From contig WPIO01000005.1 in assembly GCA_009760855.2 (NCBI GenBank), forward strand, positions 1,467,501 to 1,531,500: DNA of 64,000 nucleotides, written 5' to 3'. Below the pieces are notes generated by a model that ran no database searches, was not told the DNA's origin, and saw nothing but the letters and a program-made list of their open reading frames with translations. Below, one piece after another: positions 11,872-22,770 of the stretch. The stretch's first letter is position 1, and each line of letters begins with the position of its first letter. This DNA is from Cristatella mucedo (Eukaryota > Bryozoa > Phylactolaemata > Cristatellidae). A program made the position numbers and the translations under genes.

Positions 11872-12590
11872 CTGTCTCTGTGTCTGTCTGTCTCTGTCTG
11901 TCTCTTTCTGTCTCTGTCTGTCTGTCTCTGTCTGTCTCTGTCTGTCTCTGTCTGTCTCTGTCTGTCTCTGTCTGTCTCTGTCTGTCTCTCTGTCTGTCTC
12001 TGTCTCTCTCTCTCTGTCTCTGTCTCTGTCTGTCTCTGTCTCTGCTCTGTCTCTGTCTGTCTGTCTGTCTCTGTCTGTCTCTGTCTGTCTCTGTCTGTCT
12101 CTGTCTGTCTGTCTGTCTCTGTCTGTCTCTGTCTGTCTGTCTCTGTCTGTCTCTGTCTGTCTCTGTCTGTCTCTGTCTGTCTCTGTCTGTCTCTGTCTGT
12201 CTCTGTCTGTCTCTGTCTGTCCCTGTCTGTCTCTGTCTGTCTCTGTCTGTCTCTGTCTGTCTCTGTCTGTCTCTGTCTGTCTCTGTCTGTCCCTGTCTGT
12301 CCCTGTCTGTCCCTGTCTGTCCCTGTCTGTCCCTGTCTGTCTCCCTGTCTGTCCCCGTCTGTCCCCGTCTGTCTCCCTCTCTGTCCCTGTCTGTCTCTGT
12401 CTCTGTCTGTCTCTGTCTGTCCCTGTCTGTCCCTGTCTGTCCCTGTCTGTCCCTGTCTGTCCCTGTCTGTCCCTGTCTGTCCCTGTCTGTCCCTGTCTGT
12501 CCCTGTCTGTCCCTGTCTGTCTCCCTCTCTGTCCCTGTCTGTCCCTGTCTGTCTCCCTCTCTGTCCCTGTCTGTCTCCCTCTCTACCTCT
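11367..12590 (+). repeat. 1.2-kb compound microsatellite (TCTGTC/TCTGTCTC)n
   Basis: A very long pyrimidine-rich array built from TCTGTC and TCTGTCTC units. Toward the 3' side a CCTGTCTGTC variant dominates (about 12290-12570). The 455- and 245-codon open frames are translations of the array. The change of unit along the array suggests successive local expansions. Confidence 0.97.
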
Positions 12591-12594
12591 AATT

Positions 12595-13862
12595 TAATGT
12601 ACCTTATCTCTCTCTAATGTAATGTACTTTATCTTTGTCCACAACTCTACAAAGCCACAAAGACTAAGCCCGGTTGTTTCCCTGGGAGTTTTCTGTGGCA
12701 CACTCAAAGCCTAAGAAGCTTTTGATGCCCATCCTTTAGCCAACAGACTTCATCTCATGTAACAAAGAGAAAGTGAGCAGCATAGCTGAGTTCGGAGAGC
12801 AGTCGATGAAGTGAGCAGCATGGAAAAAGCAGCGCAGGAAAGCTGAAAAGGATGTGCCACAGTCGGCAGCCGGAGAGATGTTGTTGCATAAAAATTATGA
12901 AAGTGAGTCCCAGAGTCTAGGAGCTTCGGAAAAAATGGTCTGGCTCCAAACAATCTTTAAGAAATGGGACAGCTAATTCATTGTCTGCAGAAGACCTGAG
13001 GACATGATGTGGCTGAAACCAATGCAGCAGTTGAGCGATGTATTACATCTTGGATATTTTTACCTCACTTTCTGCAATGTTCATCGCTATTTATAGACAC
13101 TCGGTGGCCTTTTTCGGAAGTCCAGCCTGAGCTGAATTAGAGGTTCAATCTACACAGAATCAGGGAGCTAACAAGAAATTTTAGTCACCTAGTGAAGTTC
13201 CTAACTTTGGACTACTATCGTGAATGATGAATAGCTGTGATGAAAGTTTTCGTAATTAACTTAACTTAAAACTATAATAACTAATAATATATACTATAAT
13301 AACTTAAAACTTTGAGCAGTCGTCGAAGACGATACCTAAATTGTAAGCACGTGATGACGGTCGCACTGCAGCACCACCAATTAGAAAGCCAAAATCTCTT
13401 AGTCAAGCCACACATTTACGGTGTCACATGAGTAGGAGCTTGGTTTTAACATACTTTAGCTTAAGAAAATTGGCCGACATTCACGATCATATGTCTTCGA
13501 AGCATGCATTCAGTTGGTCCATCGCTGCAGCTTATTCTGATGGCTTAAGGACAGGCACAGCGTGGTGGTATTTTCAGCATGGTGACGATAGCCAATGTCA
13601 CGCTCCGTCCAGCATCCCTTTTTCCGAGAGGCTCCATATAAATTGAGAATAGTAAATGGTCGGAAGCAGAACCTTGTCGTTATCTGCTGGATGACTGGTC
13701 TGCTGGAAGACACTTGACCGCCACACAGATAGAGCACGGGCAGGCCGAGATCGGTCAAGTACGATTCAAACCACGTCAGAGCCTCGTGGTGCGTCACTAC
13801 GGTGCTCTGTGACCGCATGAGTGGCTGTCGAATGGCACCAAGACCACATGACATCGGTGCCT
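12595..13862 (-). mobile_element. LINE-B, degenerate copy from RT palm to 3' end
   Basis: On the minus strand the 5' side (13.5-13.86 kb) reads HHEALTWFESYLTDL, then LYLCGGQVSSSRPV and HAENTTTLCLSLS, the remnant of the YADDTTL catalytic block. AMDQLNACFEDI, SANFLKL (NfLkLN.dKTE block) and YNLGIVFDDC follow at 13.3-13.5 kb, then FQPHHVLRSS near 13.02 kb and GTHFHNF.ATTSLRLPTVAHPFQLS (WNSFPQFLR-type end) near 12.9 kb. The element ends in an ACATTA-type tail (about 12595-12625). Frameshifts and stops are frequent. The catalytic AD is changed to AE, so it is dead. Confidence 0.8.
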
Positions 13863-14230
13863 GGTGCAGTAAGTTAACGACGATTCCTTACATTGGAACT
13901 TGACTTTGCGAAACCCTGCTGGTCAGGCCAGCTTCCTTGATGCTAGGCTGCAAGCCAGCTTCACAGGCTGCACCCAGTGACACACTGAGGTCCCCACAAG
14001 CCTCCTTCTGTGCCACTTTAAAAGCAGGCAGGTCCACTTACAGCATTAGGCCACTCGATTATTCAATTTGCAGGTGTCTCTGATAATTTGGTCAGGATGG
14101 TGTATCTGGGTGTAGCCGGCTGCGCAAACACCTAAGAGTGCTGATATCAGCGCAGAGGATGCCGCGCCTGCTGCTGCGTCCCAGCAGCAATGACAGCAGC
14201 AGTGGCCTCTCTGAAGCAGGGAAAGCAAAG

Positions 14231-14232
<2 letters not shown>

Positions 14233-14286
<54 letters not shown>
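14233..14286 (+). repeat. (TC)n microsatellite
   Basis: About 54 bp of pure CT dinucleotides. Confidence 0.97.
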
Positions 14287-14291
<5 letters not shown>

Positions 14292-14569
14292 CTCTTTGGC
14301 AGCAGAGCTATGGCCCGGCTCTTACTGCTGCTGTTGCCGTGTGCCAAGCCTTCACCGACGGCACGCCACAGTTGCGTTTGTGCTTACACTACACCAGCAG
14401 CATAGTGCACCCACTTGGTGCTCTCACCATCTGCTCTGCTTTACGATTCCGCCTCCTCCTTTTGCTCGAGGGCATTTATTGTTTTTCAGCTGGGGAGTCA
14501 TGTGTGCTTGTTTATTTGCTATCTTTCCTTGCTACCCCCGAGCAGTGCATACAATACCATGGTTCTGGT

Positions 14570-14757
14570 CGGGTCACACAAACTTGCATCCTGACCCTGT
14601 GCATGTCATCCCTAACCATGTTATTCCTGTTGTTAATTGAGAATGGTACCACTAACCATTCGATTATGCTTCCTTTGTAGCAAATGTAAAGTGCCTATAA
14701 AGAGATTGAGTTCTCTGAGGGCACAATACCATATGCACTATTATTCTTATTATTACC
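14570..14757 (+). mobile_element. LINE-A 3' UTR fragment
   Basis: Carries the CTTGCATCCTGACCCTGTGCATGTCA, ACCACTAACCATTCGATT and CTTCCTTTG blocks, the tail hairpin (14691-14724, 3' arm decayed) and an (ATT)n-like end. There is no coding part. Confidence 0.85.
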
Positions 14758-14781
14758 ACTTCAGACAGCTTCATCAACACA

Positions 14782-14830
14782 TATATATATATTAAATATA
14801 TATATATATATTATATATATATATATATTG

Positions 14831-14927
<97 letters not shown>

Positions 14928-14947
14928 ATGTACGTGAGTGCGTGCTC

Positions 14948-14984
<37 letters not shown>

Positions 14985-14985
14985 A
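14782..14985 (+). repeat. (TA)n/(TG)n compound microsatellite
   Basis: An AT block (14782-14845), a TG block to about 14925, then a second TG block at 14953-14982 after a short interruption. Confidence 0.97.
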
Positions 14986-14989
14986 GGTG

Positions 14990-17900
14990 TACTGCCTGGA
15001 TGTACTGGCTGGGATACTTGGGAGCATGCTACACGAGAGAGTTGTCCTGTTTTGATTGCATGGATACATTTGCAGAAAAATAAAACATTATTCAAGGTTA
15101 CCACATCTTCTCCAGCAGGGCTGGCATCCCATCTGGGGAAGAGGCGATCTACAGCACTTCTCTCCCAATGGCCATCTGGTTTGCTCTAAGCTTGACTCTA
15201 ACGGTTCGGTTTCAGCTGGATCGCCGTAAAGTACCGTCAAGCATCAGCTGCTAGTCCTTTGGCTTTGGCTTCGAGATTTGGTCCTGCTTGCATCCTAGAA
15301 GACCAGCTGTGCTAAGCAAGCGATAGATAAGGATGGCCAAAATTTAGCCAGGATTGACTCATTCCAGTGTTGGCTGAAATTGCTGCAGTAGTAGCAGTCT
15401 TTTAGTAATCTGGGGTCATAATAGATGTTAGCTTTGCCTTTTTGCTTTTGAGGCGATTAGCAATAGGAACGGCAACACTGCTCTGTTGCTTCGTGTTTTT
15501 GCTCCCCGGGATGCCACAATTCAGAAACTCGCATCGTCGATACCCATGCAAGCACTTCTTGGTGGTCCATTGTTGCTGCTGCCCTGGTTCTACTGCTCTG
15601 GTTCTACTGCCCTGGTTCTGGGACTTCGTTTTTCACCATTTGTTGGTGATGCCTCTTAGTAACCTGACTTCTGTGGCAGTCCTCCTAATTTCTCTATGGC
15701 TACCACTTTCTATTCCTTCAAATGTGCCCCCCCCCCCCCCCGCTGGCTAGCAGTCGGGTGGTGAAAGTGGCTTACGATTCGAGTGCAATTGTAGAGCAGT
15801 CGACGATACGACGTCCCCCTTGGGACTTTGCGGCTTTGTTGAGTCTGTGAAGAAGACACATGATCATATGACTGGCAATGAAATCCTTGCGCAATGCAAA
15901 ATATTGAGAGAGCACACTTAGAAAGTCAGTATCTCTGGGTGAAGGCATCGGGAGCATACAATAAAAAGTTCAGGATGTCCAAGAAAAGCATCTCATTCAG
16001 GTACTAAAAATAGCAGAACATTTATGCAGTACCTTGCGCCTACTAAATCTCTTTCAAGGCACTTTGCGTAGGTACTGCCATTCACAGATTGCCAGGTAGT
16101 CACTGTGATTCCACAGATTAGCTCGGCGGTCATTCGATGATTCAGGCAGCACATTGCTAGCTGCTGTCCTCTGCTCGTCCCCTACGCAGCCGCTCTGTCT
16201 CAGCCTGTACCAGCCTGTATTGACAGGCAATCTCATGCGAAGCGCCCGTGGGCCCATATAGCAGTTCACATGCGTGCGGTCATTTGCTTCTGTAAGCATA
16301 TTCATGTGCGCGCGGGTCCGCGAGCATGTCTGTGCAAGCGCTGGTGTCAGTGTGTGTCTGTGCCCCCATTGAAAAGTGAGAAATAAAGAGGCTCACAGGA
16401 GTTGATGAGTTGAGATGGGATAAAGCTGAGAACTAAAAAGAGAACAAGAGTGATGAGCCAGCAAAGACGGGTCGTCGTCGGGGCCCCCCTCCGTTACTAT
16501 CGCCAAGGGGGGCATCTGACCCGACCAGTGCTGGTCTAGCAGCTCTGGAGAGCTGCATTGAAAAGGGCCCTTGAATCTCCTTCGAAGAGAAATTGAGGTC
16601 GAGTCCCTCTTATTCACTTACGATGAGACCGAATGGGGTGGTGCGCTATAATCTTTTAGCTGTGTATAAAGACAACAGGTGCCAAATAAATATGCCATTT
16701 AAGCAGAAGTTCCGGTGACGTTTATTTACTCTTGCAGAATGGCTAAATGCTATCATCATTTAGCCATTCAGCAAACGATCTCTCGGGGCCTGCGAGTGGG
16801 TGGAAGCTTGGAGACTCGGTTGGCATGCAGCTGCTGCTCGATGCTTTGCTCACTGCTTCCAGCTGCCACTGGCGGCTGTTAACAGACCTTTAATGCCAGG
16901 CAGTGTATCAGCAATCGACTTGGGACAGAAGTGCTTAAAAATCGAGCCTGGCATTCCTCCACAGCCTCCTAATCGCGGGGGGGGGGGGGGGGGGCACGAC
17001 ATGTCGCAAGCAACGTGTTCCAGCTACTCGACTTCGTAGACCAGCCGAGCTAATGCACCCAACCAAAACCGACCAAAACGGCCGTGGCAGACGCTCGTGC
17101 CATGCAGAAAGCTTGCAGTGTGGGATCGTCAGTACGGCAGTGCCATCTGCTTGACCCTGGTGCCGGTGCTGGCGCTAGCAACCGTGATTAGGTAAGTTGC
17201 TAGCAGCAGATCATCGCAGCTGTTCTCGTTCGCCATGACCGTCTACTGGGAGACAGCTGATATGAAGGTCCAAGTAAATCGAAATCGGGTAGAGGAGCAA
17301 TCGGGTAGAGGAGCAATGAAAGAGCCTGCATCCAATGCTGAGCGATGGAGAAGAAAGACTGAGAGGAGCGAGGGCTCCTCCTTCTCCTCCTCCGCACGCT
17401 CCACACCACGGGTGAGCGGACACCAATTCCTCATCCTGTCGGACACAGCCTGTCTAGCTGCTCACGGAGGGGGTAGGAAGGGAATGCAAGCTAACACAGT
17501 TTTCTCAATTAACTTGTTACAGTGCAATTGAGTTCATTCAAGCAAGTTTAAAGAGCCACGAACGACGCGAGGGCGTCTGCAATCCAGAAACAGATCTCTC
17601 AGCGCTTCTTTGCCCTTCCTTCGCAGGTGAGTGAGCCACCACAAAGTTGCCCAGCCTTTTCATCGCTCAGCTCGCTAGCGCGGACGACCTTCAACTCCAG
17701 CCTTTGGGCGGGCCGGAAAGGCCTGACAAGCCTGCTGACTTCCTGCTCAGGAAGGGAAAAAGTGCGAGCGCTCGGTGCCATGCATGCGTGAGTGCTTGCT
17801 CAGAACGAGACGGCGCGAGTTGGACACTGTGTGGCTGCTGCCCGGCAGAGGGTCGTCGCAGGTAGCCCAGCAGCAGCAGCAACATGTTGGACTGACCAGC

Positions 17901-18035
17901 AGCAGGCGTATGACCACGTCGAGCTTTGGTGGTAGCTGCTCGGGAAAACCGACCTATGAATGCATGACGAATTCAAGCAGGACAACTTGCTTGCTCGGCC
18001 ATTAGCCACGAGCACATTGGCTACGATGAAACCGA
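14990..18035. other. No recognisable gene; C-run and G-run
   Basis: No exon or RNA gene recognised. A C homopolymer lies at about 15727-15741 and a G homopolymer at about 16977-16993. Overlapping open frames at 17.2-17.9 kb on both strands show no family resemblance. Confidence 0.45.
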
Positions 18036-18400
18036 TTTATGTAATGTATGCTCCCTAAGCCTGGAACTCACTCCTTACCTGCATCATGACATCTCCCGAC
18101 TTGTCTACATTTAAAAAGAAACTAAACACGCATCTATTTATGACTGCGTTTAGTGTATCCTGTGATTCGTCATTTATGTGCTTAGGCATTCTGACACTGT
18201 GCATGCTGCCACTAACCGTACTTGCATGCTGACCCTGTGCCTGTCACCCATAACCTTGTTACTCTTGTTGTGTATTCAGCATGCTAACACTAGCATTCGA
18301 TCGTGCTTCATTTGCAGTAACTGTACAGTGCCTAGGAAGAGATTGAGTTCTCTGAGGGGGCTATACCAAGTGTATTATCATTATTATTATTATTGCGAAG
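18036..18400 (+). mobile_element. LINE-A 3' fragment
   Basis: Starts within the RT C-terminal region (AGCCTGGAACTCACTCC, matching the RNSLL segment of the 6.2-kb copy), then the 3' UTR, the tail hairpin (18327-18362) and (ATT)n ending at about 18395. Confidence 0.85.
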
Positions 18401-20075
18401 CGGACGAGGGCAAGAACTTCCGGTAGAACGATATGTGAAGCTCTCTGGACACCGGAAAAGCATCACTTGCTCTTAGAGGGCAGGACACTGTCCTATAAAA
18501 ATGACGTTGCGAGCTGCAGTACGTCACTCTTAATGATGAATCAACTCTAGGGTCCAAAGAATATTTCCCACTTCATACTTGTTACTTAGTGCTCCTTCTT
18601 ACTATCCTTCTGATCATGAAGGATGCAATGGTCAACTAACCCATAGTACTCAGCATGCACTCTGAAATGCTCAAATAACTATGCTTGATGGCCAAGGGAT
18701 CGCCGGTGGAGCCAATGCAAATGGTAGCTAATATTCGGCTACCAACGGTAGCAACTATTCGACCCAAGTCATATGGAAAAGATGTACAGTTAGTCTCAAA
18801 ATTCATCAAATTTACTAGCCAACGGCTCAGTTAGGGAGTGACTCAGAGCACTGAGCAGAGTTTGGCACTGGAAAGTCCGAACAGCTCACTGTTCAACTAT
18901 ACAGGTGGTATCGGCTGCAGTTCCAGGCTGGCAAATGGATCTGCCGCCCCCATCAGAGTGGTTCACCTAGCTTGCACTCAAATGCATCCGGTGCAAGAGA
19001 TCTGATTGAGTAGTCTGCTATGAGCATTGTAGTATGCAGGCGATCTTGTGACCGTGGGCACATATAGCGCTATGCAGTACGAAAACCTCCAGCTGCTGCA
19101 GCTTTGTCAGCTCCGGAGCTCAGCTGAAGCTTCTGACCTGACCTTACTTGCATAAGCTCAGGGGCAGTGTGGCTTGCCAAAAAACAGAGTACAAAGGCCA
19201 GCTGATGTGGCTTGTTGGCAACTAAAGCACAAGTGTGCAACCGCACACACACACCGGTGCCAGGGCCATTCAATCCTGCAGCAGGCAGGCAGTCACCGTC
19301 AGCTCGGTCAAATCGCTTTCATCTCCACTGCCTGGCACTCTGGTCAACTGCAATCTGCCAAGCAGTCACGTGCCGGCATTGTGCGACGTCGTACGACGTC
19401 GGGGAGTTCCACTTTGCTTAGCTGTCTAGCAGCAGCTTTCTCTATCGTCAGCCAGTGCTACACAAGTGCTACATGGATCTTGGTTGCCTTGGAAACGTGC
19501 CTGGAATGCAGAGCAGTTGATGTCACTCCTGCATTGGTGCTTCTGTCGCCCATCTCCCCCCCCCCACATGCACACACACTCACACAACGCGCACCCATGC
19601 ACGCATGCGCGCGCAGGCTGCGGAATCCACGCGAGGCCTGAGGAGCCCCGAGGCTGTAGGTCGCTGTCTGTCTGCCTGCTTCTGCCTCCAGCCGGCAGCG
19701 GAGCAACAGGCTGGCTGTAAGCAGTCAGGCTACTGCTTAATAGAAAGGCTAATAAGCCATCTACCACAGCCGGCTCCCCTCTAGCATGGCATGAGACCAC
19801 AACCACCCAAACCTGCAGCAGGGCTGTGAGGATGTAACCAGTCTGCCAGAGCAGAAACTCTCGCTGAGACAGAGCTGCAGCAGAGGTACTGATCCAGCTG
19901 GAAATGTCATTACAGATTAAGCAGCTAAATCAGCTATTTTAAACTCTTTCTGCTTGTTTCTTACTCAACCTGCTGGCTTCGATCGGCAGTTGGCTCTCTA
20001 CCGAAAGTATGAACTGTATAATGGCCTCTTAAAACAAACGTCAGCTATCTGTAACCTCAAAATAGAGGCGACTCT
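18401..20075. other. No recognisable gene
   Basis: Open frames at 19.17-19.81 kb overlap on both strands and show no family resemblance. A possible SINE-A-like end (GCAGCTAAATCAGCT) lies at about 19920-19935, but no head is recognisable. Confidence 0.4.
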
Positions 20076-20079
20076 CTCC

Positions 20080-20081
20080 CC

Positions 20082-20132
<51 letters not shown>

Positions 20133-20370
20133 TCTTCCTCTGCCCATCTCATTCTTTATTTCTCTATATTCGTCTCTCTTTTTCTTTCTCTGTCTCTCTT
20201 CCTTGTCTCTCTCTCACTTCATTCTATCACACACATACGTAAATCACATACACACTTGAAGACCTAGACAGGCACTAGGGCATATGCCCCCATGCAGACT
20301 CACACATACACATGCTCGCACACGCACACACACCTAGACACACACACACATGCACACACACACACACAAA
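20080..20370 (+). repeat. Pyrimidine-rich (CT)n region followed by (CA)-rich region
   Basis: Imperfect TC repeats at 20080-20220 and CA-rich sequence at 20225-20370. Confidence 0.85.
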
Positions 20371-20619
20371 CTTATGAGGATCCAGTTATTGTATAAAGTC
20401 ATGCCCAGCAAACAGTGGCTTGTGCAACATTTGTCAGCCCCATGCATTGCATAAAAATGATTTATTGAGTAGCACACCGATGCCTTTTGTTAGTCCAATG
20501 TCACCACTGAAGTAATTTAATTTAATTAAGACGAATTACGGATTCTTAGGGGCATGATGCATTTTTTTTAGCTCGTCAGTTTTATTTTTTCTAGATATTG
20601 CTATTTTACGTAAAGCTCT

Positions 20620-21159
20620 TTTCATATGCTACAGCACAAAATTTATACTCTGACCCACAAAGCCCACATTGGCTTGGCTCCGTCATACCTAGCTGAACTG
20701 CTGCACCAGTTTCAGCCTCTTCGTGCCATCAGGTCCTCTACGAACATTCAATTAGCTGTTCCATTTCTACAGATAGTTGACGATAGAAGCATTTGCTCTG
20801 CACGTCCTAGACAATAGAACTCATTTCCACAATTTTTGCACAATGTCATCTACTCTCCTGCTGCCGACTGTGGCACAACATTTCCAGCATTCCCGAGCTG
20901 CTACTTCCGTGAACTGCTACTTCCATGCTTTACCTCAACTGCTCAACCTCAACTGCTTATGCTACTCTTTACCTCAACTGCTCTGCGGATTCAGCTATGC
21001 TTCTCACTTTCTTGTCGCTGGGTGAGACGAAGTCTGTTGGCAACCGAATGCGTACCGAAAGCCGCTTAGGCTGTGAGTGAGCTATTGAAAACTCTCTTGC
21101 ATAACAACGACATTGTCTTTGTGACTTTGTGGACTTACTGACGGAGATGCATTACATTA
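20620..21159 (+). mobile_element. LINE-B 3' fragment with (ACATT)n tail
   Basis: Frame-broken RT C-terminus: LTHKAHIGLAPSYLAELL, RAIRSSTNIQLAVPF, NSFPQFLHNVIYSPAADCGT. It then runs through a CTTTGTGACTTTGTGGACTTACTGA segment into an ATTACATTACATTAC tail. The same order is present, inverted, at 12.6-13.0 kb. The tail is interrupted by a SPIN-like element. Confidence 0.85.
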
Positions 21160-21167
21160 CATTACAG

Positions 21168-21354
21168 CAGTGGCTATCAACCTTCCTAATGCCGCGATCC
21201 TTTAATACAGCTCCTCATGTTGTGGCGACCCCCAACCGTACAATTATTGTGTGCGAAATGTGGAAATGCGTGTTTTCCGATGATCTTAGACGACCCCTGT
21301 GCAAGGGTCGTTCGACCCACAAAGGGGTCGCGACCCACAGGTTGAGAACCGCTG
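21168..21354 (-). mobile_element. SPIN-like hAT non-autonomous element, copy 1
   Basis: A 187-bp element whose ends are imperfect inverted repeats: CAGTGGCTATCAACC and GGTTGAGAACCGCTG. Internal blocks (CCTAATGCCGCGA, CTCATGTTGTGG, GACCCACAGGTTGAGAACC) match the SPIN family of hAT transposons as I know it. A perfect 8-bp target duplication, CATTACAG, flanks it (21160-21167 and 21355-21362), as expected for hAT. It has no transposase and lies within the LINE-B tail. Confidence 0.88.
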
Positions 21355-21577
21355 CATTACAGCAAGGGGAGTCATCACACAGCTAAGAGCCGTGGTCTTA
21401 AGGATGTTTTTAAATTGTCTTCAGGTGATCACTTGATTTCATATAACAAGAGCTTTCTGCTTTCTAAAGACAAACTATCAGAAGCATGGCATGAAAATTA
21501 TAGGACACATCGACTGTGAAATGGCTGTGTGCCAAACCAGACAGGTTATGACTGATATTCAATATTCGTGATTACTG

Positions 21578-21722
21578 AATTGCGAGCTACTCACTGCAAG
21601 TGGACTCGCTCTGCTGAGTCATAGCAGTTCCGTCACGGAAGACAATGCTGTGGCATCTTGCTAATCGATGGAAATTTGCTATCTTTTCACGTGATGCAAG
21701 TGTGCCATCTTGCAGCATGACA
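21578..21722 (+). repeat. Unclassified dispersed repeat (family R3), copy 1
   Basis: Shares GCGAGCTACTCACTGCAAGTGGACTCG...CTGAGTCATAG.AGTTCCGTC.CGGAAGACAA.GCTG with 48652-48772, and the GAGTCATAG core with an inverted copy near 62.45 kb. It ends in GCCATCTTG motifs. The class is unknown. Confidence 0.7.
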
Positions 21723-21747
21723 TACTTTCTTCCTCGAATTACAAAAT

Positions 21748-21830
21748 ACTAATAATAATAACATATTTGTATAACACCCTCAGAGAACTGAATCTCTCTG
21801 TAGGCACTTTGCAGACGCTGCATTTAAAGC
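21748..21830 (-). mobile_element. LINE-A/SINE-L type tail fragment
   Basis: (TAA)n followed by the tail hairpin (21775-21812) in inverse orientation. The upstream head is not recognisable, so it may derive from either the LINE or the SINE. Confidence 0.65.
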
Positions 21831-21870
21831 ATTACCAAATGTTTGGTGATAAGATCCACAAGCAGCAGGT

Positions 21871-22182
21871 ATAATAATAATAATAATAATAATGCACTTG
21901 ATAAAGCACCCTCAGAGAACTTAATCTCTTTCTAGGTGCTTTACATTTGCTGCAAAGGCAAACGCGATTGAATGGTGAGTAATATCATGCTTGATAAACA
22001 ACATGAATTACACGGTTAGGGGTGACATGCACAGGGTCAGCATGCAAGTGTGGTTAGTGGCAGCATGCACAGTGTCAGCACGCATAAGCACATCAAGGAC
22101 GAATCACAGGGACCCACTAAATGCTGTCCTAAATAGGTGTGCTTTTAAGTTCTTTTTAAATGTGGTCAAGTCAGGGGATAAT
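21871..22182 (-). mobile_element. LINE-A 3' fragment
   Basis: The (ATT)n tail, the tail hairpin (21905-21942), the 3' UTR with the inverse of GTGCATGCTGCCACTAACC, and the end of the RT frame (inverse of CCCCTGACTTGACCACATTTAAAAAG). It abuts a further copy at 22.18 kb. Confidence 0.85.
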
Positions 22183-22560
22183 AATAATAATAATAATAAT
22201 AATGCACTTGATAAAGCGCCCTCAGAGAACTTAATATCTTTCTAGGCGATTTACATTTGCTGCAAAGGGAAATGCAATTGAATGGTAAGTAAAATCATGC
22301 TTGAAAAAAAACAAAAGGAATAATCCGGTTAGGGGTGACATGCACAGGGTCAGCATGCAAATGTGGTTAGTGGCAGCATGCACAGTGTCAGCAAGCATAA
22401 GCACATCAAGGGGATGTTGTGATGCAAGTTGGGAGTGAGTTCCAGGCTTAGGGAGCATACAAACTAAATTCACGGTCTCCAAAGGATTTGAGGTTTGTAG
22501 GAGGTATTGGTAAAAAGTTGGATTCCCAAAAGCGGGTGGTATGATGTTGGAAGGACGAAT
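22180..22560 (-). mobile_element. LINE-A 3' fragment with C-terminal RT coding
   Basis: Begins with its own (ATT)n tail and hairpin (22215-22252) and extends into RT sequence equivalent to LKFFGDRAFSSYASKARNSLL of the 6.2-kb copy (inverse of GGAGACCGTG...CCTAAGCCTGGAACTCACTCCC). Head-to-tail with the preceding copy. Confidence 0.85.
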
Positions 22561-22562
22561 GT

Positions 22563-22770
22563 ATGATGTTGGAAGGACACGAAGGACGAATCACAAAGAC
22601 CCACTAAATGCCGTCACAAACAGGTGCATTTTAAGCTTCGTTTTAAATGTCGTCATGTCAGGGGACATGTCTCGTTCGTTGTGACGTGCATCGGTAGTGA
22701 ATTCCAGGCCTTGGGAGCATAAGAACTAAGGCACGGCCTCCAACGGTTTTGAGTATTTGCGCTTTGAGTA
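22563..22770 (-). mobile_element. LINE-A 3' fragment lacking its tail
   Basis: Repeats the RT C-terminal end (inverse of TTTAGTGGGTC...GATTCGTCCTTCGTG and of CCAAGGCCTGGAATTCACTACC) but has no hairpin or ATT tail. It is the third LINE-A segment in a row in this orientation. Confidence 0.75.

Noticed and set aside
11225-12617. 455- and 245-codon Ser/Leu/Val/Cys-rich frames
   Set aside because: Direct translation of the TCTG-type microsatellite.
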